DNA of 37,239 bases from positions 1-37,239 of the forward strand of contig NZ_SRSO01000037.1 in NCBI RefSeq assembly GCF_004791695.1, read 5' to 3'. Positions within the stretch are counted from its first letter, which is position 1; each line of letters opens with the position of its first letter. The position numbers and the translations under genes are program-made. The notes under the pieces were generated by a model. The model had not been told where the DNA came from, ran no database searches, and saw only the letters and a list, made by a program, of their open reading frames with translations. Shown here piece after piece: positions 9,336-16,876 of this stretch. This DNA comes from Flavivirga rizhaonensis (GTDB taxonomy: Bacteria > Bacteroidota > Bacteroidia > Flavobacteriales > Flavobacteriaceae).

Positions 9336-9388
9336 TACGTATTTAAAATTACGTAATACTACGTATATTTGTTTTAAAATACGTAGTT
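9336..9388 (+). promoter_or_regulatory. nirB promoter with four TACGTA boxes
   Basis: A perfect Bacteroidota -7 box, TATATTTG, lies at 9364-9371. Palindromic TACGTA boxes occur at 9336, 9350, 9360 and 9380. The boxes at 9350 and 9360 are 14 and 4 bp upstream of the -7 box start, exactly the offsets seen at narK. The fourth box overlaps the expected transcription start and ends three bases before the ATG, so the leader is very short. The boxes probably bind a nitrate/nitrite-responsive regulator, possibly the NarL-like protein encoded at 16050. Confidence 0.7.
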
Positions 9389-11908
9389 ATGATAAAAATT
9401 ATAGTTGTAGGTAATGGTATGGTAGGATATAAATTTTGCGAAAAATTTGTATCTCACGCTAGCTCTAAGAACTTTAAACTTACTGTTTTTGGGGAGGAAG
9501 TAAGACCAGCTTACGATCGTGTACATTTAAGTGAGTTTTTTGAAAATGGTGATGCCAAAGCATTAGAAATGGCACCCAGAAAATGGTATGAAGAACAAGG
9601 AATTGAACTAATCACAGACGAACGTATTACAGATATACACAGGTCTTCCAAAAAAATAACAACTACTAAAGATTTACATTATAAATACGATTATTTGGTC
9701 TTAGCCACTGGGTCTGCACCTTTTGTCCCAAATATTAACGGTATAGAAAAGAAAGGAGTCTTTGTTTATAGAACTATAGAAGATTTAGAAGATATGCTAG
9801 CTTATGCAGACATCTTGAAATCTAAAAATTCTGAGACAACAAAAGCTGCTGTACTAGGAGGAGGTCTTTTAGGTTTAGAAGCTGCTAAAGCAGTAATGGA
9901 CATGGGATTTGAACCTCATGTTATAGAGTTTGCCCCCAAACTAATGCCTAGACAATTAGATACACGTGCAAGTAAGGTTTTACAAGAAAAAATAGAATCG
10001 ATAGGTATACATGTTCACTTATCTAAAGCAACAAATAAAATTCTGGGTGATGATGCTATCACTGGGATGGAATTTGGTGAGTATGATAAAATAGATGTCG
10101 ATATGTTAGTTATTTCGGCAGGTATTAGACCAAGAGATGAATTAGCTAAAACCTGTGACCTGGAAATGGGAGTAAGAGGCGGTATTGTAGTGAATGACAA
10201 AATGCAAACATCCGATCCAGAAATTTATGCTATTGGAGAAGTTGCTTTATATAATCAAATGATTTACGGTTTAGTAGCTCCAGGTTACGATATGGCAGAA
10301 GTTGCTGTGAATCAAATTTTAGGTAATTCTGAAGTTTTGATGGAAAGTGATATTGATATGTCTACAAAACTAAAATTAATAGGCGTCGATGTGGCGAGTT
10401 ATGGAGAACCTTTTATGCCAGTAGAAAAGGGGTACTCAATAATTTATGAAAACAAAACAAAAAATTTATATAAGCGAATTAATATTAGTCACGATGGAAA
10501 AAAACTGTTGGGAGGTATTCTAGTAGGTGATGCTAGTGATTATAATATGTTTCATCAAATTTATTTAAACGGGTTGCCAATTCCTGAAGATGCAGAAGAA
10601 TTAATTATTGGAAGTAGAGGAGAAGGTGGTTCTTCTTTCGGAAGCGTTATGGACATTCCAGATGCCGCGCAAGTTTGTTCCTGTGAGAGTATTACCAAAG
10701 GAGATATTTGTTACTCTATTACAGAAGGCGGTTGTAATAATTTAGGAGATGTAATTTCTAAAACAAAAGCAACAACAGGTTGTGGAGGTTGTAAACCAAT
10801 GGTAGTCGATTTAGTTAATGAATCCCTTAAATCGCTAGGAAAAGAAGTTAAAGAAACCATTTGTGAACATTTTGATTTTAACAGACAAGAACTTTACGAT
10901 TTAATAAAAATAAATAAAGTAAAAGATTATCAAGAGACTTTAAATTTATTTGGAGAAGGTCATGGCTGTGAGACTTGTAAACCATTAGTGGCTTCTATAT
11001 TTGCTAGTATTAATATGGAAACGCCTAATCGTCAAGTTGGTATTCAAGATACAAACGACAGGTTTTTGGCAAATATTCAACGAAACGGAACATATTCTGT
11101 GGTGCCAAGAATAGCAGGTGGAGAAATTACGCCAGATAAGTTAATTGTTATAGGGCAGGTAGCTAAGAAATATGATTTATATACAAAAGTAACAGGAGGA
11201 CAGCGTATCGATTTATTTGGTGCACAATTACATGAATTACCACTTATATGGAAAGAGCTTATAGACGCGGGTTTTGAAAGTGGACATGCCTATGGTAAAT
11301 CACTTCGTACCGTTAAAAGCTGTGTAGGATCTACGTGGTGTCGTTACGGTATGCATGAAAGTGTTACTTATGCTATAGAAATTGAAAATCGTTATAGAGG
11401 CTTACGTTCACCACACAAATTAAAAGGCGGAGTATCAGGATGTATTCGTGAATGTGCTGAAGCAAGAGGAAAAGATTTCGGGTTGATTGCTGTAGAAGGT
11501 GGTTGGAATTTATACGTATGCGGAAACGGTGGCGCCACACCAAAACATGCCGTATTATTTGCAGAGCAATTAGATGATGCAACAGCTATTAAATACCTGG
11601 ATAGATTCTTAATGTTCTACATACGTACTGCTGGGCCTTTAGTAAGAACAGCGCCTTGGTTAGATAAACTGGAAGGAGGCATTGAGTATTTAAAGCAAGT
11701 CGTTATTGAAGATTCTTTAGGAATTGCTGAGGAATTAGAATTGGAAATGCAAGGTTTGGTAGATAAGTATGAATGTGAGTGGAAACAAGCCATTGAAAAC
11801 CCAGAAATGATAAAACGTTTTAAACATTTTGTTAATTCTGATGATACAGATGATAACTTGGTGTTTGTGCCAATGCGCGAACAAAAAATGCCAAAGGCGT
11901 GGAGTTGA
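9389..11908 (+). CDS. nirB: Assimilatory nitrite reductase [NAD(P)H], large subunit
   Basis: A cytoplasmic siroheme enzyme (839 residues) that reduces nitrite to ammonium with NAD(P)H. In order: an FAD/NAD(P)-binding reductase module (about 1-310, with VVGNGMVGYK and VLGGGLLGLEAAK), a BFD-like [2Fe-2S] domain (Cys430, Cys432, Cys465, Cys468), a second smaller Cys pair (Cys527, Cys530), a nitrite/sulfite reductase ferredoxin-like half-domain (about 565-630), and the siroheme/[4Fe-4S] domain with Cys645-x5-Cys651 and Cys685-x3-Cys689. All ligands are present and the length is normal. The small subunit nirD follows after a 294-bp spacer. The promoter has four TACGTA boxes, pointing to nitrate/nitrite control. 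Confidence 0.95.
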   Translation: MIKIIVVGNGMVGYKFCEKFVSHASSKNFKLTVFGEEVRPAYDRVHLSEFFENGDAKALEMAPRKWYEEQGIELITDERITDIHRSSKKITTTKDLHYKYDYLVLATGSAPFVPNINGIEKKGVFVYRTIEDLEDMLAYADILKSKNSETTKAAVLGGGLLGLEAAKAVMDMGFEPHVIEFAPKLMPRQLDTRASKVLQEKIESIGIHVHLSKATNKILGDDAITGMEFGEYDKIDVDMLVISAGIRPRDELAKTCDLEMGVRGGIVVNDKMQTSDPEIYAIGEVALYNQMIYGLVAPGYDMAEVAVNQILGNSEVLMESDIDMSTKLKLIGVDVASYGEPFMPVEKGYSIIYENKTKNLYKRINISHDGKKLLGGILVGDASDYNMFHQIYLNGLPIPEDAEELIIGSRGEGGSSFGSVMDIPDAAQVCSCESITKGDICYSITEGGCNNLGDVISKTKATTGCGGCKPMVVDLVNESLKSLGKEVKETICEHFDFNRQELYDLIKINKVKDYQETLNLFGEGHGCETCKPLVASIFASINMETPNRQVGIQDTNDRFLANIQRNGTYSVVPRIAGGEITPDKLIVIGQVAKKYDLYTKVTGGQRIDLFGAQLHELPLIWKELIDAGFESGHAYGKSLRTVKSCVGSTWCRYGMHESVTYAIEIENRYRGLRSPHKLKGGVSGCIRECAEARGKDFGLIAVEGGWNLYVCGNGGATPKHAVLFAEQLDDATAIKYLDRFLMFYIRTAGPLVRTAPWLDKLEGGIEYLKQVVIEDSLGIAEELELEMQGLVDKYECEWKQAIENPEMIKRFKHFVNSDDTDDNLVFVPMREQKMPKAWS

Positions 11909-11909
11909 A

Positions 11910-11937
11910 TTAGGAGTTTGAAGTTAGGAGTTTGAAG
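11910..11937 (+). repeat. Two tandem copies of a 14-bp repeat
   Basis: TTAGGAGTTTGAAG occurs twice in direct succession (11910-11923 and 11924-11937), just after the nirB stop codon. It looks like a short simple repeat in non-coding DNA; no function is evident. Confidence 0.8.
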
Positions 11938-11977
11938 TGGATACTGATTACTGGTTGCTGAATACTGAAAACTAGTT

Positions 11978-12168
11978 GCGTTAGGGATTGAAGAGGAAAT
12001 CCTTTTTTGTGTCTCCTGAACATTATTGAAAATAAACATAATGTTTGAAAGTAGCAGGTGAAGTTTTTCAAAGGGTTAAATACAAAAAAGATTGTAACGG
12101 AAAGCCCGACCTTTTGCGATCCTGCAAGGTTTTGTTTTAACCTGGCAGGTATGAGTAAAAGGTAACGC
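11978..12168 (+). repeat. Structured intergenic repeat between nirB and nirD
   Basis: A 191-bp non-coding element with nested complementarity. The ends GCGTTA (11978) and TAACGC (12163-12168) pair. AATCCTTTTTTGT (11998-12010) pairs with ACAAAAAAGATT (12082-12093). CCTGCAAGGTT (12121-12131) pairs with AACCTGGCAGG (12139-12149) around a 7-base loop. The start (GCGTTAGGGATTG) and the AACGGAAAGCCCGACC segment resemble an intergenic repeat I recall from other flavobacteria, a recollection I could not check. If transcribed with the operon it could protect the nirB message or reduce transcription into nirD. Confidence 0.6.
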
Positions 12169-12202
12169 CAAAATAAAATATATTGATTTAAAATTTAAAA
12201 AT

Positions 12203-12580
12203 ATGCAAGATATACTTAATCAATACGAGACAGTCACTGAAGCCGATGTAAAAGAGTGGTTTAATGTAGGAGTTGTGTCCGATTTTCCTGAAAATAGTGG
12301 TGCCTGTATTAAATATAAAACAAAGCAAATAGCGGTTTATAATTTTACAAGAACATCGAAATGGTACGCTACACAAAATTTATGTCCACATAAAATGGAA
12401 ATGGTGCTATCATTAGGTATGATAGGGGATAAAGATGATATTCCTAAAGTAGCTTGTCCGATGCATAAAAAGAATTTTTCTTTAAAAGATGGCTCCAATC
12501 TTGCAGGAGAAGATTTAAAAATAGCAACCTATCCTGTTAAAATTGAAGACGGAAATGTGTATATTGGCTTTTCTGATTAA
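12203..12580 (+). CDS. nirD: Nitrite reductase small subunit, Rieske type
   Basis: A Rieske [2Fe-2S] protein (125 residues) that partners NirB in the cytoplasm. The cluster ligands are complete: Cys61-Pro-His63 and Cys85-Pro-Met-His88. The surrounding beta-sheet pattern (QIAVYNF, KWYATQNLCPH, KVACPMHKKNFSL) fits NirD, and length is close to the usual 105-125. It is separated from nirB by a structured repeat and lies 11 bp before the DUF4202 gene. Many bacterial NirD proteins have lost the cluster ligands; this one retains all four, so it probably carries a real cluster. Confidence 0.92.
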   Translation: MQDILNQYETVTEADVKEWFNVGVVSDFPENSGACIKYKTKQIAVYNFTRTSKWYATQNLCPHKMEMVLSLGMIGDKDDIPKVACPMHKKNFSLKDGSNLAGEDLKIATYPVKIEDGNVYIGFSD

Positions 12581-12591
12581 TATTTAAAAAA

Positions 12592-13176
12592 ATGAAGCCC
12601 ACAAGATTTGAAACGAGTATAGCACTAATTGATAAAAAAAACGCTGAAGACATAAATACATATCACGTTTCTGGTATAGATTACCCCAAGGAATTATTGT
12701 ATTCGCAGCGCATGTCTCGAAAATTACTTCAGTTTAATCCAAATGCTTCAAGAGCCCTTCAAATAGCAGCGCGTGCACAACATATTTGTCGTTGGAAAAT
12801 AGCGAGAGACGAATATCCTATGGATAGAGTAGGCTATTTAAAATGGCGTGAAACACTTAAAAAAATGCATGCAGAGCTAACTGCCGAGATTCTAAACCAA
12901 GTAGGGTACGACAAGGTGTTTATAGATAGAGTTTCTTTGTTGATAAACAAAAAGTTAATCAAAAAGAATGAAGAATCTCAAGCCTTAGAAGATATTATTT
13001 GTTTGGTCTTTTTAGATTATTATTTCGAAGAGTTTGCTGCAAAGCACGATGATAAAAAAATTATAGACATTCTTAAAAAAACCTGGGTGAAAATGTCAGA
13101 TAAAGGACATGAAGCTGCCCTACAAATTAAGTTTTCAGACAAAAGTTTGGCCTTAATAAAGCAGGCGATTGATTAA
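12592..13176 (+). CDS. DUF4202 family protein of the nitrite reductase operon
   Basis: A soluble, helical protein (194 residues) assigned to DUF4202. It begins RFETSIALIDKKNAEDINTY and contains AARAQHICRWKIARDEYP (about residues 58-75), a central HAELTAEIL (about 93) and EDIICLVFLDYYFEEF (about 133-148). The spaced His...His...Glu-Asp residues recall HD-type metal hydrolases, but that likeness is my inference. It has 11-bp gaps on both sides, between nirD and the NarX-like kinase, so it is co-transcribed with nitrite reduction. No biochemical role is known to me. A part in nitrogen signalling or metabolite repair would fit the position. Confidence 0.75.
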   Translation: MKPTRFETSIALIDKKNAEDINTYHVSGIDYPKELLYSQRMSRKLLQFNPNASRALQIAARAQHICRWKIARDEYPMDRVGYLKWRETLKKMHAELTAEILNQVGYDKVFIDRVSLLINKKLIKKNEESQALEDIICLVFLDYYFEEFAAKHDDKKIIDILKKTWVKMSDKGHEAALQIKFSDKSLALIKQAID

Positions 13177-13187
13177 TACCTTATAGT

Positions 13188-15002
13188 ATGACTAAAAACG
13201 GTAATTCTTTAGATCAACGTACGTTTGATAAACTAAGCCGTTTGTACATTATTGCATTAAGTACGGTAGCACTTTCAGTTATTATTAGTCAAATTCTTAT
13301 TAGAAAGCATTTAAATGCTCAACAAAGTGATTCTACAGTAATTAATATTGCTGGGAGACAGCGTATGTTGAGTCAGAAATTGACAAAAGAAGCGTTTTTA
13401 CTTTCTATAATAAGCAATCAGGAAAAGAGAGTTAAATTAAAAAAGGAGTTTAAACAGACACTACAGCTTTGGGAGTCGTCTCATTATGCGCTTCAAAAAG
13501 GAAACGATAGTCTTGGATTACCAGGAAATAATAGTGCAGTGATTGTAAGTATGTTTAAAGATATCAATCCGTCTTTTAACGCCATAAGGGAAGTCTCTTC
13601 TTTAATCACAAAAAGCATTGAAAATAATCCATTAACTTCAAATTTAGAGTTTGAAGATGAATTAAAGATTATTCAGAAAAACGAACAGATATTTTTACTG
13701 AAAATGGATCAAATTGTAAATCAATTTGATTTAGAGGCAGAAGAGAAAGTTGCCTGGTTACGTAATTTAGAAATGGTCTTAATGGCAATAACCTTATTGC
13801 TTTTATTAGCAGAATTACTCTTTATATTCTGGCCAGCTGCTAAAACCGTAAAAAATAATCTTTCCGAATTATTAGAAGCAGAGAAGAAAGCTAAAAAAAT
13901 GGCTTTTGATGCAGATGTTTTAAGTCAAGCAAAGGAAAAATCGGTAAAAGAATTAAGAGCGTTGAGTCGTGCTATGGATGAGACTTTGCTGTTTGCTCGT
14001 ATTTCTCCTGATGGCATTGTGACACATATGGGTAATAAGTTTTCTCGTTTGTTTAAATTTAGTAATTTTAATACCAATGTGCTTTTTTCTGAAGTATTAT
14101 CTATTCATGAAAACGAACAAGTAATCATAGATGATATTGTTTCTAAACATAAAAAAACAGGTTGGCAAGGTGAAGTTAAAGCCACTACCAAAAATAATAT
14201 TGAAGTGTGGTTAGAAATGTCTATCATTCCTTTTAGTCCTACCGATGATAAATCGGAATTACTAATTATAGCATCAGAAATCACTTCAAAAAAAGCGGGG
14301 CAAATAGAAATCGAGAGATTAACTAAAGCCAGCTTTGAGGAGAAGATGAGTCAGCAAAAAACCATTTCCAGTAAGATTATAGAAAATCAGGAAAAAGAGC
14401 AAAATCGTATTGCTAAAGATGTTCATGACGGTATCGGGCAAATGCTTACGGGGCTAAAGTATAACCTAGAAAGTATTGATATTAGCGATATGGATAAAAC
14501 GGCTATAAAAATTGAGCACTTAAAAGAACTGACTTCTAAAATTATAAAAGGAGTAAGAACCGCTACATTTAATTTAACACCTCCAGAATTAGCAGATTAT
14601 GGTATTGTACCGGCAATAACTAAGCTAACACAGGAGTTATCCAAGCTTACTGGGAAGCATATTGTACTTTATAATAAAACAGATTTTGCAGAAAGACTAG
14701 ATTCATTATCAGAGATTAACATCTATAGGATTGTACAGGAAGCGATAAATAATGCTATAAAGTATGCCGATTCTACACATATCGCAGTATCATTGTCGCA
14801 TAGTAAAGAAATACTTAGTATTGTTGTTGATGACGATGGTAAAGGTTTTAACCCTGATAAAGTTAAAAATATAAAAAATGGAGAAGGCGGTATGGGCATG
14901 ACTTTTATGAAAGAGCGAATTAAGTATATTAATGGTCGATTATTTCTTAATTCAGAAATAGGCAAAGGCACAAGAGTTACCTTGAATATTCCGTTAGTAT
15001 AG
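13188..15002 (+). CDS. NarX-like nitrate/nitrite sensor histidine kinase
   Basis: A membrane sensor kinase (604 residues). The first transmembrane helix (about 18-36) leads to a periplasmic helical domain of the type IV pili/NarX N-terminal class. Its NIAGRQRMLSQKLTKEA segment (53-69) corresponds to the NarX nitrate-binding P-box. The second helix is at about 194-216. A coiled stretch and a PAS domain (about 260-370) follow in place of the usual HAMP/GAF. Phosphoacceptor His413 is in a HisKA_3 motif (IAKDVHDGIGQMLTGL), then a HATPase domain (RIVQEAINNAIKYA, DDDGKGF, GMGMTFMKERI). It is the last gene of the nirB operon. The likely partner is the NarL-like regulator at 16050, about 1 kb downstream beyond a repeat/GIY-YIG insertion. 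Confidence 0.87.
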   Translation: MTKNGNSLDQRTFDKLSRLYIIALSTVALSVIISQILIRKHLNAQQSDSTVINIAGRQRMLSQKLTKEAFLLSIISNQEKRVKLKKEFKQTLQLWESSHYALQKGNDSLGLPGNNSAVIVSMFKDINPSFNAIREVSSLITKSIENNPLTSNLEFEDELKIIQKNEQIFLLKMDQIVNQFDLEAEEKVAWLRNLEMVLMAITLLLLLAELLFIFWPAAKTVKNNLSELLEAEKKAKKMAFDADVLSQAKEKSVKELRALSRAMDETLLFARISPDGIVTHMGNKFSRLFKFSNFNTNVLFSEVLSIHENEQVIIDDIVSKHKKTGWQGEVKATTKNNIEVWLEMSIIPFSPTDDKSELLIIASEITSKKAGQIEIERLTKASFEEKMSQQKTISSKIIENQEKEQNRIAKDVHDGIGQMLTGLKYNLESIDISDMDKTAIKIEHLKELTSKIIKGVRTATFNLTPPELADYGIVPAITKLTQELSKLTGKHIVLYNKTDFAERLDSLSEINIYRIVQEAINNAIKYADSTHIAVSLSHSKEILSIVVDDDGKGFNPDKVKNIKNGEGGMGMTFMKERIKYINGRLFLNSEIGKGTRVTLNIPLV

Positions 15003-15021
15003 TTAAAGATTGTGTTTGATA

Positions 15022-15275
15022 GTCATCATGTCGACACCAGTAGATATCACACAACACTTATGATAAAAATAATGATCCTCTTTATGTGATTTCTCACTTC
15101 GTTCGAAATGACTCGGAATGTAGAATTAAGTTTCATAGTCATGTCGACGATAGGAGACATCACACATCATTTTATAATGCCAAGCTTTTGTGATTTCTCA
15201 CATTCGTTCGAAATGACTAAGTGCATTAAATATGCTTGATAGGTCATGTCGACATAAAGAGACATCACATAGTAT
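15022..15275. repeat. GTCATGTCGAC-type palindromic repeats, left cluster
   Basis: Two complete elements (15022-15112 and 15138-15217) and a left half (from 15243). Each begins GTCATGTCGAC...GACATCACA or a close variant and ends TGTGATTTCTCAC...TTCGAAATGAC, so each folds into a long imperfect hairpin with a loop of about 25 bases. The 25-bp spacer between the complete elements (15113-15137) recurs exactly in the right cluster at 15774-15798. The pair of complete elements is thus duplicated on both sides of the GIY-YIG gene. Confidence 0.85.
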
Positions 15276-15316
15276 TTTTAATAATTAAGAATGTTAAAAA
15301 TATCATATTCAAGCAA

Positions 15317-15616
15317 TTAAAATATTTGATTATTCAAGTTTTCCCATTTAGGATTAAAATCAGATACTAACTTATTTTTCTTTTCTCGTCTCCATTTTTT
15401 CAATTCCTTTTCTCTGGCAATGCCAAGTTTTGGGTAATCAAAAGTTTCATAATAAACAAGATAAATACAACCATACTTACCAGTAAAGGACTTTTTAGCA
15501 TTTTGACTATCAAAATAATGTTGAGACAATCTGTTTTGAATATTATTGGTAAATCCGATATATAAAGTCGTTCGATATTTATTAGTTGTTATGTAAACGA
15601 AGTATTTGTGTAACAT
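15317..15616 (-). CDS. Small GIY-YIG nuclease domain protein
   Basis: A single-domain GIY-YIG protein (99 residues) of the YhbQ/UPF0213 type. The GIY equivalent is YFVYIT (Tyr8) and the YIG motif is LYIGF (Tyr19), followed by Arg29 in NRLSQHY. The conserved glutamate region is GIAREKELKKWRREKK (about 65-80), followed by a Trp/Asn-containing tail. The catalytic residues appear intact. It is on the opposite strand to the surrounding nitrate genes and sits between two duplicated clusters of palindromic repeats, separating a NarX-like kinase from its likely response regulator. A DNA nuclease acting on the flanking hairpins is a hypothesis. General roles in DNA repair are also possible. Confidence 0.85.
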   Translation of the reverse strand: MLHKYFVYITTNKYRTTLYIGFTNNIQNRLSQHYFDSQNAKKSFTGKYGCIYLVYYETFDYPKLGIAREKELKKWRREKKNKLVSDFNPKWENLNNQIF

Positions 15617-15686
15617 GAATTAAATTTAAGCTAAAAGTAGGATTTGTCATATGTTTTCGATTTGGAATATTAAGAAGTACCTCATA

Positions 15687-15879
15687 GTCATGTCGACAGT
15701 AGGAGACATCACATAGTATTATAAACAAAAAAGTGATCACCTTTATGCGATTTCTCACTTCGTTCGAAATGATTCGGAATGTAGAATTAAGTTTCATAGT
15801 CATGTCGACGATAGGAGACATCACACATCATTTTATAATACCAATCTTTATGTGATTTCTCACATTCGTTCGAAATGAC
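15687..15879. repeat. GTCATGTCGAC-type palindromic repeats, right cluster
   Basis: Two complete elements (15687-15773 and 15799-15879) joined by a 25-bp spacer identical to the one in the left cluster. The whole 193-bp pair is near-identical to 15022-15217, with most differences in the first element and the loops. It lies between the GIY-YIG gene and the promoter of the NarL-like regulator. Confidence 0.85.
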
Positions 15880-15994
15880 TCAGAACATAGAATGATCTTT
15901 TTAGTTAATTCATAAACAAATCTCAATTTAGACAATCATAATAATAAATCTTGAGCTATGATGCCCTACATTTTCTCTATAATCCACATCAAAA

Positions 15995-16033
15995 TACGTA
16001 GTTTTACTTAAAATTCTTATTTTTGTACTTATA
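15995..16033 (+). promoter_or_regulatory. Promoter of the NarL-like regulator with TACGTA/TACTTA boxes
   Basis: A perfect -7 box, TATTTTTG, is at 16018-16025. TACGTA lies at 15995, TACTTA at 16005 (13 bp upstream of the -7 box) and TACTTATAA directly after the -7 box at 16026. This is the same family of boxes as at nirB and narK. TACTTAT at 16026 also fits the E. coli NarL heptamer consensus TACYYMT. The arrangement suggests autoregulation. Confidence 0.6.
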
Positions 16034-16049
16034 ATTCAAGTTTATAGAT

Positions 16050-16703
16050 ATGATTAACATCGTTTTAGCAGATGATCACGAGTTAGTAAGAGATGGTATT
16101 AAAGCACTTTTAGAAGATCAACAAGGCATAGAGGTTATAGATGAAGCTGCAGATGGTCGAGAAGCTTTAGAGGTTTTAGAACGCACCAATCCGGATTTGC
16201 TAATTGTAGACATAAGAATGCCTGAACTTAATGGTATTGAAGTCGTAACAGAAGTAACAAAGACATATAAGAATGTAAAAACTTTGGTGCTTTCTATGCA
16301 TGACTCCGAAGAATATGTTGTTAAAGCGATTCAGGCTGGAGCAGATGGCTATTTACTAAAAGGAGCAAGCAAAGATGAATTCTTAAAGGCTATAACTAAA
16401 GTAGCTTCAGGCGGTAAATATTTTACAGGAGATGTATCGGCTATCATTATGAATAATTTTGTAAACGGAAATGTAACAAGTACTTCAAAGAAAGATCCAG
16501 TTGCAGACCCATTTCATCTTACCAAAAGAGAAAAACAAATACTTAGTTTGGTTTTACAACTTAAAAATAATAAAGTGATTGCTGAAGAACTTCAGATAAG
16601 CAAGCGAACAGCCGAAGTACACCGTTTTAATCTCATGAAAAAATTAGATGTAAAAAACATTATGGAACTAAACAATAAAGCTAAGGAGTATCAGTTGGTT
16701 TAA
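16050..16703 (+). CDS. NarL/FixJ-family response regulator, probable partner of the NarX-like kinase
   Basis: A DNA-binding response regulator (217 residues). The receiver domain (1-120) has the acidic pocket ADDHE near the N terminus, phosphoacceptor Asp54 (VDIRMPELNG) and Lys104 (YLLKGA). The LuxR-type helix-turn-helix is at about 154-210 (LTKREKQILSLVLQ, ISKRTAEVHRFNLMKKL). This pairs naturally with a HisKA_3 kinase such as that encoded at 13188, which has no other regulator beside it. Its own promoter has TACGTA/TACTTA boxes, as do nirB and narK, so it is the best local candidate for the factor binding them. The direct evidence is position only. Confidence 0.88.
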   Translation: MINIVLADDHELVRDGIKALLEDQQGIEVIDEAADGREALEVLERTNPDLLIVDIRMPELNGIEVVTEVTKTYKNVKTLVLSMHDSEEYVVKAIQAGADGYLLKGASKDEFLKAITKVASGGKYFTGDVSAIIMNNFVNGNVTSTSKKDPVADPFHLTKREKQILSLVLQLKNNKVIAEELQISKRTAEVHRFNLMKKLDVKNIMELNNKAKEYQLV

Positions 16704-16876
16704 AGTATTTAAAATTCGTTACAAAAACCGTAAAAAGTGGTACCAAAGCAGTGTGTCATGTCGTTTTGGAGATAAAAGCCTTGATGGGATTAACAAGCTC
16801 CTAAATTTGAGAACAAACAAATCAAAGCACCTTGTTTTTTATAGCCTTGTGCAACGATTATCATTGTTAATCTTTG

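Noticed and set aside
11617..12039. 140-codon minus-strand open frame over the nirB end
   Set aside because: It is antisense to the nirB 3' end and runs into the non-coding repeat; no protein family pattern.
15582..15824. 80-codon minus-strand open frame
   Set aside because: It is made almost wholly of repeat sequence and overlaps the GIY-YIG gene start.
15022..15879. Repeated units considered as a CRISPR array
   Set aside because: The units are long, palindromic and irregularly spaced, the spacer is itself repeated exactly, and no cas genes are near.
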